This document shows positions 17,321 to 26,547 of a stretch of DNA of 48,462 nt, piece after piece. The notes under the pieces are model-generated. The model made no database searches. It was not told the DNA's origin and worked only from the letters and a program-made list of their open reading frames with translations. The first letter of the stretch is position 1. Each line of letters starts with the position of its first letter. The translations under genes and the position numbers were made by a program. This DNA comes from Paenarthrobacter sp. Z7-10 (GTDB taxonomy: Bacteria > Actinomycetota > Actinomycetes > Actinomycetales > Micrococcaceae). Where the stretch lies: NCBI RefSeq assembly GCF_026932795.1, contig NZ_JADPVH010000031.1, forward strand, positions 1-48,462, in the 5' to 3' direction.

Positions 17321-18144
17321 GCAGCTCCACCGAAATCCCAGGCGGTTCCCCGGGAACCATGGAAACCACGGAACCGGACTTGGCAGCGGGGCCCGCGCCG
17401 GCAGGCCGCGGCCGCGCCCGCTGGCATTCCTGGCGTGGGCTGATCTACCAGCTCGCGGGCATTGCCGTGGTTTTGCTGGTCCTCATTATCTGGCTGCTGA
17501 CGGCGGACCTTTCGGCCACCGAACTGACGACGCTGGCACCCAAGGCCCTATGGGGCTATACGGTGGAGCACCTGCAGCTGACCTTGCTGGCCGCATTGAT
17601 CGTGCTGGTGATCGCCATTCCGCTGGGGATTGCCCTGACCCGCAAACCGCTGCGTTTCCTCACCGGACCCGTGCTGGCAATTGCCAATATCGGCCAGGCC
17701 GCGCCGGCGATCGGGCTCGTGGTGCTGCTGGCCTTTTGGCTTGGTTTCGGCTTTTGGGCCGCGATCGTTTCCCTCGTGCTTTACGCCATCCTGCCGGTTC
17801 TGCGGAACACCATGGTGGGCCTGCAGCAGGTGGATGCCCGGTTGGTGGAGGCCGGCCGGGGTATGGGCATGAGCTCCAGCTCGGTGCTGCTGAAGGTGGA
17901 GCTTCCGCTGGCCGTGCCGGTGATGCTCAGCGGTATCCGGACCGCCATGGTGCTGCTGGTCGGTACGGCCGCCCTGGCCACCTTCATCAATGGCGGTGGT
18001 CTGGGCATCCTGATCACCACCGGAGTGAACCTGAAGCTGACAGGGGTACTAGTCACCGGCTCCGTGCTGGTGGCACTGCTCGCCCTGTTTATCGATTGGG
18101 TCGGCCGGGTTGTTGAACACCTCGCCCGACCGAAGGGATTGTGA
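17317..18144 (+). CDS. Osmoprotectant-type ABC transporter permease (second)
   Basis: Permease of 275 aa. A 40-residue Ala/Pro/Arg-rich cytoplasmic N-terminus leads into a hydrophobic helix (LAGIAVVLLVLIIWLL) and further helices. The EAA loop is clear: DARLVEAGRGMGMSSSSVLLKVELPLAVPVML. It resembles the first permease in its core, as expected for the two-permease Opu systems, where the two chains form a heterodimer. ATG 17317 overlaps the ATPase stop by four bases and the binding-protein gene begins one base after its own stop. Confidence 0.92.
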   Translation: MSSSTEIPGGSPGTMETTEPDLAAGPAPAGRGRARWHSWRGLIYQLAGIAVVLLVLIIWLLTADLSATELTTLAPKALWGYTVEHLQLTLLAALIVLVIAIPLGIALTRKPLRFLTGPVLAIANIGQAAPAIGLVVLLAFWLGFGFWAAIVSLVLYAILPVLRNTMVGLQQVDARLVEAGRGMGMSSSSVLLKVELPLAVPVMLSGIRTAMVLLVGTAALATFINGGGLGILITTGVNLKLTGVLVTGSVLVALLALFIDWVGRVVEHLARPKGL

Positions 18145-18145
18145 C

Positions 18146-19144
18146 ATGTTTGTACGCCTAGCCCGGCGGACCGCCGCGGCGGCCGGCCTTGCCGCCGTCG
18201 TCCTCCTGCTCTCAAGCTGCGGACTGCAGCCAGCCACGTCCTACGTTCCGGCGGTTGGCCCCGGCAGCATCAAGCGCATCGAGGGACTGGGGAAGGCGGA
18301 TATCACCGTCACCTCCAAGAACTTCACGGAACAGCTGGTACTGGGCAAGATTGCCGTGCTGGCCACCAAGGCTGCCGGCTTCCATGTCACGGACCTCACG
18401 AATGTGCCCGGCAGCCAACCTGCCCGCGACCTGCTGTTGTCGGGAGAGGCCGACATCGGCTGGGAATACACCGGAACCGCGTGGCTGACCTATTTGGGCA
18501 AGAAGGCCGGCATCGCGGATAAGGCGAAACAATGGCAGGCCGTCCATGACGCGGATCTGAAAAACGGCATCACCTGGGGCAAGCCGGCGCCAATGAACAA
18601 CACCTACGCCATGGCCGTTCGCAGTGAGGCCGTGGACAAGCTGGGTGGGATCAGCAAGCTCTCCGACATAGCCAAGCTCCCCGTCAAGGACCGCACCTTC
18701 TGCATCGAGTCCGAGTTCAATTCCCGTCCGGACGGCTTTAACCCGATGCTGGAGAAGTACGGACTGAAACGCGGTGCGGCCAAGGGAGTTCCGGAAGACA
18801 ACATCGGCATCTATGACACCGGAGCCGTGTACAGCGCCACCGATAATGGGGCCTGCAACTTTGGCGAAGTCTTCGCCACCGATGGGCGGATCAAGGCCTT
18901 GGACCTGACTATCCTGAAGGACGACAAGAATTTCTTCCCGGCCTACAACGTGGGACCCGAGTTTTACACGGAAACGCTGCAGAAGTACCCGCAGCTGACG
19001 GATATTTTCGCCCAGATTACCCCGAAGCTGACCGATGATGTGCTGCAGTCGCTGAACTACAAGGTGGACGTCGCGGGCGAGGAACCGGCGGATGTCGCCT
19101 TCAACTGGATGCTGGATGAGGGGCTGATCAGCAAGCCGCAGTAA
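18146..19144 (+). CDS. Osmoprotectant-type substrate-binding lipoprotein
   Basis: Extracytoplasmic solute-binding protein of 332 aa for the upstream permeases. A basic N-terminus, a hydrophobic core and a lipobox LSSC (Cys25) show a lipoprotein anchored on the outer face of the membrane. The mature part has the OpuAC/ProX-like strand ADITVTSKNFTEQLVLGKI and later DIGWEYTGTAW, matching glycine betaine, choline or carnitine binding proteins of the OpuBC/OsmF branch. The substrate is not fixed by sequence alone. I chose ATG 18146, one base after the previous stop, because it exposes a proper signal peptide. It is the last gene of the operon. Confidence 0.93.
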   Translation: MFVRLARRTAAAAGLAAVVLLLSSCGLQPATSYVPAVGPGSIKRIEGLGKADITVTSKNFTEQLVLGKIAVLATKAAGFHVTDLTNVPGSQPARDLLLSGEADIGWEYTGTAWLTYLGKKAGIADKAKQWQAVHDADLKNGITWGKPAPMNNTYAMAVRSEAVDKLGGISKLSDIAKLPVKDRTFCIESEFNSRPDGFNPMLEKYGLKRGAAKGVPEDNIGIYDTGAVYSATDNGACNFGEVFATDGRIKALDLTILKDDKNFFPAYNVGPEFYTETLQKYPQLTDIFAQITPKLTDDVLQSLNYKVDVAGEEPADVAFNWMLDEGLISKPQ

Positions 19145-19171
19145 CTGACGGAGCTGACGGAGGCGGATCGC

Positions 19172-20357
19172 TCACCAGGCAACGGGAAGGTCCCACAGCC
19201 CGTAGACGAAGGTTGTCTTCCGGAAGTCCAGATCCGTTGCGGGCTTTTCCAGCCGCAGGTGCGGGAACCGGCGGAAAAGGGCGGGAAAGGCGATCCGCAG
19301 TTCCAGCCGGGCTAGCTGCTGACCCAGACAGTGGTGCGGCCCAAAACCAAAGGCCGTGTGGGCGGTGGGCCGGCGGCTGATGTCAAAGCTGTCGGGGTTG
19401 CCCAGCTGGGCCGGATCGCGGTTCGCCGCCAGCAGTGAAAACGTCACATAATCCCCTGCGGAAATGTGGTGGCCGGCAATGTCGATATCCTCGGTGGCCG
19501 TACGTTCCAGGCTGGCCGTAACGACCGAGAGGTACCGCAGCAGCTCTTCCACTGCCGGACCCACCGCCTCCGGGTCCGCCAGCATGGCCTTCAACTGTTC
19601 GGGGTGTTCCATCAGCACCACCGCGCCGAGTGCAATCATGTTGGCCGTGGTTTCGTGGCGGGCGATCAGCAGCAGGAAGCCGATCGTGGTGATTTCGGCG
19701 TCGCTGAGTTCGGCACCGTGGTCCCGCACTAATTCGCCAAGAATGTCACCGCCGGGGGAATCCCGGGCCGCCTGCACCAGTGTGTAGACATAATTCTGCA
19801 TGGCAGCGGCGGCCGCGCCCCGGATCTCCTGCGGCTGTGCCAAGTCAATCAGAACCTCACTGTTTTTTTGGAACGAGGTCCGGTCCCTTTCCGGTACGCC
19901 CAGAAGATCGGAGATGACAATGGAGGGTATTGGCAGCGCAAACGCTGACACCAGATTCGCCGGACTTTCCGCGCTTTCCATCTCGTCGAGGTAGTGTTCC
20001 ACCAACGCGGCGATGCGCGCTTCCCAAGAGGCAATTTTCCGGACCGTAAAGTGTTTGGCCACCATGCGGCGCACTGCGAGGTGCTCCGGACCGTCCATTC
20101 GCAGCAACATCCCGGGTTGCGCGGCCACGTGTGCACCGTTGGCTAGCCGCGGGCGGGTCGGAAAGACCGGCGCGCACCTGCTCATAACGCGACACCAAAT
20201 GTCCGTTCGCCGTTCCGGCACCGCCCTCCAACCGCTGCTCGAAGCGGCCAATCCCGCCCGCATCCCCGCCCGCATCGCGCATTCTGGCCACCTTGGGGTG
20301 CACGTCGAACGGGCATTTGCCGTCCCGGCGCAGAGGCAGCGGAATGGATTCAGTCAT
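19172..20357 (-). pseudogene. Cytochrome P450, frameshifted near its N-terminus
   Basis: Bacterial class I P450. The main part reads cleanly to the stop at 19172: I-helix LLLIARHETTANMIALG, EELLRY (ExxR), and heme loop FGFGPHHCLGQQLAR with the Cys ligand. The N-terminus lies in a different frame from ATG 20357 (MTESIPLPLRRDGKCPFDVH ... VSRYEQVRAGLSDP). The reading must jump at about 20147-20156, between LSDP and RLANGAHV, where homologues normally have about five more residues (PRFSxR). So a deletion that is not a multiple of three is likely. The open frame starting at 20275 is nonsense until the junction. No ferredoxin gene is adjacent. A sequencing error is possible, but the missing residues favour a real lesion. 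Confidence 0.85.
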
Positions 20358-20427
20358 GGACTACTCCCCGTTCGTTAACCATGTTCGGCGGTGCCGTCCA
20401 CCGGCGTGCAGTGGCTTCAGCGCCGTT

Positions 20428-20474
20428 CAGCGCCGTGCGCCGCCGACCAGCGCCGTGCGCCGCCGTGCGCCGCC
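20428..20474. repeat. GC-rich direct repeats in the P450-amidohydrolase gap
   Basis: An 18-base unit beginning cagcgccgtgcgccg occurs at 20428-20445 and 20448-20465, a 20-base period. The core cgccgtgcgccgcc appears a third time at 20461-20474. Partial versions continue on both sides (20419-20486). It lies upstream of the amidohydrolase start and could come from slippage. Confidence 0.8.
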
Positions 20475-20630
20475 CAGCGCCGACGCGCAGGTTGCACCCG
20501 AGCGGACGACGGTTTGCCGCGAGCATACTCTCCGCTGCTGGACGCGGGCTGGAGCTGACGTCGCAGGTCGGCGCTGCACTTGATACCGTCGGAGGATGAG
20601 AAGCGGGTCAGCGGACGAAAGGCACAGCGA

Positions 20631-21818
20631 ATGACATTCATCGAAGAGGGTGCTGCACTCCTCCCCGAATTGGTGGCCCTGCGCCGCGAACTGCATCTGG
20701 CGCCCGAGGTGGGGCTGGAGCTGCCCAACACCCAGGCCCGCATCATCGCCGCTTTGGCCGGGCTGGATCTGGAGATCACATTGGGGAAGAAACTTTCCTC
20801 AGTGGTTGCCGTGCTGCGCGGCGGCCAGGACGGGCCAACGGTGCTGCTGCGCGGGGACATGGATGCGTTGCCGGTGACCGAGTTGAGCGGGGTTGACTTC
20901 GCCTCGACCAATGGCAGCATGCATGCCTGCGGGCATGACCTGCACGTCAGTGGTCTGGTTGGTGCTGCGAAGTTGCTCGCCGCGCACCGGGACGAGCTGG
21001 CTGGAAATGTGATTTTCATGTTCCAGCCGGGAGAAGAGGGCGACGGCGGTGCCGGGCTCATGATCGAAGAGGGCGTACTGCAGGCGGCGGGCGATCGGCC
21101 TATCGCCGCCTACGGCATCCATGTGGCGCCGGGCGCCAGCGGCGTGTTCACCAGCCGCGGCGGACCGCTGATGGCCGGCGCAAATGAACTGCGCATCACC
21201 GTCCATGGCTCTGGAGGCCACGGCTCGCAGCCGCACACCGCCATGGATCCGGTGCCCGCGCTGGCGGAGATGGTCACCGCCCTGCAGAATATGGCCACCC
21301 GCCGGTTCTCCGTCTTCGATCCGATCGTGGTCACCGTCACCCAGTTGGCGGCGGGGAGCGCAATCAACGTTATCCCCGATACCGCTCGACTGGGGGCGAC
21401 CGTCCGGACACTGTCGCAGGAATCCGTGGACAAACTGATCACAGCGACCAAGGAACTGGCCGACGGTATTGCCGCGGCCCATGGCTGCACGGCGGAGGTG
21501 CGCTTCGACGTGAATTATCCGGTCACAGTCAATGATGTGGAGCGGACGCGTGAAGCCATGGACGGGCTCCGGTCGCTTTTCGGCGATACCCGGGTGGTGG
21601 AGGCGGACAATCCGCTGATGGGTTCCGAGGACTTCTCGCTGGTGCTGAACGAAATCCCGGGCACTTTTTTGTTCCTCCTGTGCTCCCCGGCGGACGTGGA
21701 TCCGGCGACGGCGGCATGGAACCACTCCCCACGGGTCCTGTTCGACGACGCGGTGCTGGGCGATCAGGCGGCGGCGCTTGCGCAGTTGGCCTTCAACCGC
21801 TTGGCCGTAAAGCCGTAG
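20631..21818 (+). CDS. M20-family amidohydrolase (IAA-amino acid/hippurate hydrolase type)
   Basis: Metal-dependent amidohydrolase of 395 aa that cleaves N-acyl amino acids; the exact substrate is unknown. Family motifs are LRRELHLAPEVGLE near the start, LLRGDMDALPVTE, the Cys-His metal motif HACGHD (Cys100, His102), FQPGEEGDGGAG (Glu135-Glu136), GIHVAPG and the C-terminal MGSEDFSLVL. The central dimerisation domain begins near HGSGGHGSQPHTAMDPVPA. ATG 20631 is used because GAAAGGC lies upstream and the protein then starts as relatives do; ATG 20580 is an in-frame alternative. It is a single gene, convergent with the SNF2 helicase. Confidence 0.92.
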   Translation: MTFIEEGAALLPELVALRRELHLAPEVGLELPNTQARIIAALAGLDLEITLGKKLSSVVAVLRGGQDGPTVLLRGDMDALPVTELSGVDFASTNGSMHACGHDLHVSGLVGAAKLLAAHRDELAGNVIFMFQPGEEGDGGAGLMIEEGVLQAAGDRPIAAYGIHVAPGASGVFTSRGGPLMAGANELRITVHGSGGHGSQPHTAMDPVPALAEMVTALQNMATRRFSVFDPIVVTVTQLAAGSAINVIPDTARLGATVRTLSQESVDKLITATKELADGIAAAHGCTAEVRFDVNYPVTVNDVERTREAMDGLRSLFGDTRVVEADNPLMGSEDFSLVLNEIPGTFLFLLCSPADVDPATAAWNHSPRVLFDDAVLGDQAAALAQLAFNRLAVKP

Positions 21819-21848
21819 CCTACTTCGGCACGTCCTCGCGCGCGGGCC

Positions 21849-24800
21849 CTACGCGAGCAATCCTTTGATGTCCTCTGCCGTCAGCGTGGAACTGAACATG
21901 GCGTCGTCGTCCATGACCGCGTCGAAAAGCTTGGCCTTCTGCTCTTTGAGTGCCATCACTTTTTCCTCAATGGTGTCCTTGGCAATCATTCGGTAAACCA
22001 TCACGTTCCGCTGCTGCCCAATGCGGTGCGTGCGGTCCACGGCCTGCGCCTCGGCGGCCGGATTCCACCAGGGGTCGAGCAGGAAGACGTAGTCCGCCTC
22101 GGTCAGGTTCAGGCCGAATCCGCCTGCCTTCAGGCTAATCAGGAACACCGGAACTGAGCCGGCCTTGAAGCGGTTGATCACCTCCGCCCGCTGCGTGGTG
22201 GATCCGTCCAGGTAGCAGTAGTCGATGCCCCGCGCATCCAGCTGGGCCGCCGCCTTTTTCAGGAACGAGGTGAATTGGCTGAAAATCAAGGCCCGGTGTC
22301 CCTCTGCCAATACATCCTCGAGCTGTTCGTGGAGGGCCTCAAGTTTGGCGGAGGGGACTGACGCGTACTGGTCATCCACCAGCGAGGCGTCCAAACTCAG
22401 CAGTCGCAGCAGGGTCAGCGAGCGGAAGACGATGAAGCGGTTCCGATCCAGGTCCTCGATCAGACCGAAAAGTTTCTGCCGTTCCCGCTGCAGGAAGGTC
22501 TGGTAAATCTTCTGCTGCGCCGCACCCAGTTCCACCTCCAGTACCTGCTCCTGCTTGGCGGGCAGTTCCGCGGCAACCGCTTCTTTGCTGCGGCGCATCA
22601 TCAGCGGCCGGATCCGCCGCCGCAGCTGGGCCAGCCGGGCGGAGTCATCCCCCGATTCAATGGGGCGCTGGTAATCTTCGGTGAATTTCCGGGCGGACGG
22701 AAAGAGCCCGGGGGAGACGATGGAGAACAGCGCCCACAGCTCCATCAGGTTGTTCTCCATCGGGGTGCCGCTGATGGCGAGCTTGAAGGGGACGTCCAGG
22801 TCACGGGCGCACTGGTGCACACGGGCGGCACGGTTTTTCACGAACTGTGCTTCGTCCAGGATCAGGGCACTCCAGCCAAGGCCACGGTAGGCCTCGAAGT
22901 CCAGCCGGAACAGGGCATAGGACGTTACGACGACGTCGGCCCCCGCCACTGTCGCTGCCAGCGGCACCCGGCTCTTGCCCTGCGTGTCGGCCACGGCGAC
23001 GATGGCCAGGTCGGGGGTGAAGCGGCGGGATTCAGTGACCCAGTTGGAGACGACCGAAGTGGGGGCGACGACGAGAAACGGCAGGTGCCCTCCGCCGCCG
23101 CGGTCGCCACCTTCTCCGCCGTCGTCGTTACTGTGCCGGCCGCCGTCGCCACCGGCCTGCCGCTCCTTGGCGTACGCGAGCAGCGCCAGCGTCTGCAGCG
23201 TTTTGCCCAGCCCCATGTCGTCCGCGAGAATTCCTCCCAGCCGATGCCGCCAAAGAAACGCCAACCAGTTGAAGCCCTCCTGCTGGTATGGCCGCAGCGC
23301 GGCGTGGACCCCGGATGGCAACGGGACCGGTTCCACTCCGGCCATATCCAGCAGGCCTCCCACTGCGGCGCGCCAGGATACCGCTGGCTCGGTTTCCTCC
23401 GCCAGATCCTCGAAATCCGCCCACAGACTCGCCTGATAGCGGCTGATCCGCAGCCCGGTGTCCCATTCCTGCATCGCCCGGGCCTCATCAATGAGTTGAT
23501 GCAGCCGCTCAAAGACCGGCTGGTTCAGCGAAAGATACGTTTTGTCCACCAGCAGCAGCTTGGTTTTTCCCTGCGCAAGAGCACGAAAAATGGGGGCGAA
23601 CGGAATCGTCCTGCCATTGATTTTGACCATCACCCCCAGGTCAAACCAATCCCGACGGTGCGATTCCACGGTGCTGATTGTCAGCTGTGGAACACCTGTC
23701 AGCTCGCGGTAATCCGGACGCTGCCCCAGCACATCCACCCGCAGCCCCTCCAGCCTTTCCAGGGTGGGCAGCATGTGGCCGGAGAACTCGGCCGCATCGA
23801 TGCCCTCGAGGAGGGTTTCCTGAGCGCGCAGCTGTGCAAGTGTGGACCCGTGCCGGGCCGATTCGTCAGACCGGGCGGCGGCCGATTCCGCCTCCCGTGC
23901 TTTGTTTTCGGGGTTTTCCGGCGCCGGGTTTACCGTTGCCTGATTTTCCGGTTCCGGGTACTCCGCGGCGAGAGCAGCGCCAGCCAGCTCCAGCAGCCGT
24001 GCTTCGGCCACGGCATTGCGGCAGCCCGGCTCGCCGGGACGCGGGAGCAGCGTTTTCCTGCTGCTGGTTGCACCGTACCGGTAGTCCCAGTCCCAGCTCA
24101 GCCGCAGTTTATCTGCCGGTTCGAAGGCCGCGGTCAGGACCAGGACCGGTGGCGGGGGTGCCGGGAAGTGGACCGAATCGTCGGAGCTGGTGACGGTGAC
24201 CCTCTGGCGCACCTGCGGATATAAGCCGGTCATGAAATCATCGATGTCCACTGCCGGAATGCTCACGGCGGAATGCCGTTCCAGCAGCGTGCGCTGTTCC
24301 GCCGTGACCGGTCGGGCCAGCGGCGCAAGTATTATCCGGGTGGGTGCTGCGGAGTAACCGTAGATTCCGTGGTTGCCTATGATGCCGGCGCCCTCGGGCG
24401 GATGCGGTCGGCCATCGAAGCTCAGCGCCGGAGCCAGCAGCAGGTCCGCGCCGGCGCTCCCGATGGTGGTCACATCCAGGCTAATTTCCGCCTGCCGCCC
24501 GACGACGACTGTCACGTCCTTTGTGGTGCCCAGCAGGGCAATATCCAGCCGGGCGGCCTCGTCGAACAGCGGCCACAGGAGCGGACTGCTGAAGTCGTCC
24601 AGATAGAGCCAGTCGTTGTCCTGGGCGAAATAGACCTGCCCGGTGGCCCGGTGCAGTGGAGCGAATTGGCAGAACCAGCGGTGATGTTCCGGAACCAGAT
24701 GCATCCGGTTTGCCTGATAGCTGACCGTATTCCAGCTCAGCGTGCCCTTCGCCCATTTGCCGCGGTTGTTGCGCAGCACCGGGCGCACGCCCAGCCGAAA

Positions 24801-25004
24801 ACCCCCGTTCCGGGGGTGGGCCTGCAAATTGAACTGCAACCCCATCGCCGTGTCCGCCTGACCCTGGCCGGGCCCATGGCCGCTGGTCCCAGCCGGCCCG
24901 GCGCCCGTGTCAGGGTCGCCGTCGGACCTCCGGGCATCGGACCCTCCGGGGACCAGGAAGTTGAGACTCTTTTTCCAGGCCGGGGGCGGGGAGGTGTTGG
25001 GCAC
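21849..25004 (-). CDS. SNF2-family DEAD/DEAH-box helicase
   Basis: Large ATP-dependent DNA translocase of 1051 aa. The N-terminal 500 residues form the bacterial SNF2-associated region. The ATPase core follows: motif I ADDMGLGKTLQTLALL (about residue 595), motif II LILDEAQFVKN (about 710), motif III SGTPMENNLMELW, then helicase lobe 2 with LIFSQFTSFLKKAAAQL, YLDGSTTQ, GGFGLNLTEADYVFLLDPWW and QAVDRTHRIGQ. Relatives often carry an N-terminal SWIM zinc finger (CxC...CxH); I do not see one here. An acidic Gly/Asp-rich insert (GGDGGRHSNDDGGEGG) interrupts the region after motif I. The only in-frame start is GTG 25004, and the AAGGAG directly abuts it, so the real start could be further in. Role: probably DNA repair or transcription-linked remodelling. 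Confidence 0.92.
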   Translation of the reverse strand: MPNTSPPPAWKKSLNFLVPGGSDARRSDGDPDTGAGPAGTSGHGPGQGQADTAMGLQFNLQAHPRNGGFRLGVRPVLRNNRGKWAKGTLSWNTVSYQANRMHLVPEHHRWFCQFAPLHRATGQVYFAQDNDWLYLDDFSSPLLWPLFDEAARLDIALLGTTKDVTVVVGRQAEISLDVTTIGSAGADLLLAPALSFDGRPHPPEGAGIIGNHGIYGYSAAPTRIILAPLARPVTAEQRTLLERHSAVSIPAVDIDDFMTGLYPQVRQRVTVTSSDDSVHFPAPPPPVLVLTAAFEPADKLRLSWDWDYRYGATSSRKTLLPRPGEPGCRNAVAEARLLELAGAALAAEYPEPENQATVNPAPENPENKAREAESAAARSDESARHGSTLAQLRAQETLLEGIDAAEFSGHMLPTLERLEGLRVDVLGQRPDYRELTGVPQLTISTVESHRRDWFDLGVMVKINGRTIPFAPIFRALAQGKTKLLLVDKTYLSLNQPVFERLHQLIDEARAMQEWDTGLRISRYQASLWADFEDLAEETEPAVSWRAAVGGLLDMAGVEPVPLPSGVHAALRPYQQEGFNWLAFLWRHRLGGILADDMGLGKTLQTLALLAYAKERQAGGDGGRHSNDDGGEGGDRGGGGHLPFLVVAPTSVVSNWVTESRRFTPDLAIVAVADTQGKSRVPLAATVAGADVVVTSYALFRLDFEAYRGLGWSALILDEAQFVKNRAARVHQCARDLDVPFKLAISGTPMENNLMELWALFSIVSPGLFPSARKFTEDYQRPIESGDDSARLAQLRRRIRPLMMRRSKEAVAAELPAKQEQVLEVELGAAQQKIYQTFLQRERQKLFGLIEDLDRNRFIVFRSLTLLRLLSLDASLVDDQYASVPSAKLEALHEQLEDVLAEGHRALIFSQFTSFLKKAAAQLDARGIDYCYLDGSTTQRAEVINRFKAGSVPVFLISLKAGGFGLNLTEADYVFLLDPWWNPAAEAQAVDRTHRIGQQRNVMVYRMIAKDTIEEKVMALKEQKAKLFDAVMDDDAMFSSTLTAEDIKGLLA

Positions 25005-25049
25005 TCCTTGATGCTCTCATGCTGCGTCGGGGCGTGCCTGACGCGGTGG

Positions 25050-25268
25050 TCACCAGGCGAGCTTCTCCTGCGTGAGCCCGAACGGAACGTGCTCGCTCAC
25101 CGCCACGGTAAAAAATTCCGCGCCATGACGGGTGACCAAGATTCCGCGCCGTCCGTCCGGCATGGCATGCTCGCGGGCAATCTGGACCGCTGAATCAAGC
25201 CCGCTGTCCATCGAGGCCTTGTCGGTGGCGGTGACCTCCAAGACCAGGTCCGTCGTGTTCTCGCTCAT
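25050..25268 (-). CDS. Small conserved hypothetical protein
   Basis: Protein of 72 aa, mixed alpha/beta in appearance, with no membrane segment: SENTTDLVLEVTATDKAS, then SAVQIAREHAMPDGRRGILV and VAVSEHVPFGLTQEKLAW. ATG 25268 has AAGAACGG upstream. Similar short proteins occur in Arthrobacter relatives in my impression, with no assigned function. It lies just upstream of the SNF2 gene on the same strand (46-base gap) and may be co-transcribed with it. Confidence 0.75.
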   Translation of the reverse strand: MSENTTDLVLEVTATDKASMDSGLDSAVQIAREHAMPDGRRGILVTRHGAEFFTVAVSEHVPFGLTQEKLAW

Positions 25269-25477
25269 GGTGCCGTTCTTTCGGGTGGTCGTACGGGTTT
25301 AGCCCCAGTTACCGTACGGATGCGTTTGATCTGGTTAACGACGGCATTGTCGAGAGGGCGTTGTATCGCCTGCGGCAAAAACGCGGACGTGCCGGAACGA
25401 TCGTTTCCCGCACTCGGTTAAAAGTGTGCACCCGGTCAGTGGCGCGCGCAACCAGGCGCGGCGTGGCGGCCGCCGAT

Positions 25478-26392
25478 TTATTGCAATTCCGGTTTATTGA
25501 CGGCTGCCGCCGTGTGTTCGAGCACGTCGCGGAAGGCCAGGATGGCGGGGCGGTGCGCGCTTGCCCGCCGGACCGATGTGAAGACGGTTCGGCGCGGACT
25601 GCCGTCGGTTTCGAGCAGTTGGCAGGCGGTTTCACGACCGGTCCAGACCAGGTCCGGCATCAGGGCTACGGCATTGCCGGATTCGATCAGCCGAATCTGC
25701 GCCTGCAGGTCCGCCGTTTCGAAGCGCACGTCTGGTTCGAAGCCAGCGCCGCGGCATGCCTGTTCCGCCCAATGCCGGGAGGCGGCTCCGCGCGGCTCCA
25801 TCACCCACGGGGCATTTGCGGCGGAAGCCACCGACCTGACGTCGAAGCGGTTCAGCGCCGGCGGCGGCACGGCCAGCCGGATGGCGTCAGTGGTCAATCT
25901 CTTCCGGTCCAGTTCCGGATAATGCGGTGCCGCGTGGCCGGGGTACTGTTCGGCCACCACCAGGTCAAAGTCCCGCGCCCAGGTCTCATACAGGGCGGTC
26001 TCGGGTTCCCGCTGGACCATTTCAATCCGCACGTCCGGATAAAGGTTGGACATGGTGGTGAGGGCGTCAGGCATCAAGGCCAGCGCGGCGGACTGAAAGA
26101 CCGCCAGCCGTACGGTGCCCGTGACGGTGGTCAGCGACGCGGCCAAGTCCGACTCCGCCCGTTCCAAGGTTTCCAGCAGCTCACCGGTGTGTGCCACCAG
26201 TATTTCTGCCTGCGGTGTGAGCTGGACGCGGCGGCCGGTTTTGCGCAGCAGTTCAACCCCTGCTTCCTTCTCCAGCAGGGCCAATTGCTGGGAGATGGAG
26301 GACGGGCTGAACCGCAGCGCGTCAGCCACTTCGGCCAGCGTTCCACGGAGCTTGAGCTCCCGCAGCAGGCGCAGGCGGCGTACGTCCAGCAT
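25478..26392 (-). CDS. LysR-family transcriptional regulator
   Basis: DNA-binding regulator of 304 aa. The winged HTH fills residues 1-60 (MLDVRRLRLLRELKLRGTLA; FSPSSISQQLALLEKEAGV). The ligand-binding domain starts near TVRLAVFQSAALALMP. I chose ATG 26392 because GAGG lies five bases upstream and the HTH then starts at the usual place; in-frame starts at 26404 and 26443 are possible. It is divergent from putA with about 155 bases between the starts, the classic LysR arrangement. So it probably controls putA in response to proline or a related amino acid, which is inference from position. Confidence 0.9.
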   Translation of the reverse strand: MLDVRRLRLLRELKLRGTLAEVADALRFSPSSISQQLALLEKEAGVELLRKTGRRVQLTPQAEILVAHTGELLETLERAESDLAASLTTVTGTVRLAVFQSAALALMPDALTTMSNLYPDVRIEMVQREPETALYETWARDFDLVVAEQYPGHAAPHYPELDRKRLTTDAIRLAVPPPALNRFDVRSVASAANAPWVMEPRGAASRHWAEQACRGAGFEPDVRFETADLQAQIRLIESGNAVALMPDLVWTGRETACQLLETDGSPRRTVFTSVRRASAHRPAILAFRDVLEHTAAAVNKPELQ

Positions 26393-26418
26393 GGTTGCCT
26401 CAATCATCGGTAAAAGTA

Positions 26419-26430
26419 ATGGATATCCAT
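26419..26430. promoter_or_regulatory. Palindrome in the LysR-putA divergent region
   Basis: The 12-base palindrome ATGGATATCCAT lies between the divergent starts of the LysR gene and putA. LysR proteins often bind inverted repeats containing T-N11-A in such gaps. A weak -10-like CATACT is at 26467-26472. The operator call rests on position and symmetry only. Confidence 0.35.
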
Positions 26431-26547
26431 CAGAAAAGACCACTTTTCCTGCACGAATTCTAGTCCCATACTGATGGAAGCAGACCTATGCATGAAGCAG
26501 AAAGATCGGTTCCATACCTCATGACCAACACATTTGTGGAGACCAAC

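Noticed and set aside
19172-20275. Cytochrome P450 as an intact gene starting at 20275
   Set aside because: The first 40 codons from 20275 are not P450-like, while the true N-terminus is found in another frame from 20357. So it was called a frameshifted gene instead.
22815-24224. Plus-strand open frame of 469 codons
   Set aside because: It is antisense to the SNF2 helicase and has no recognisable motif.
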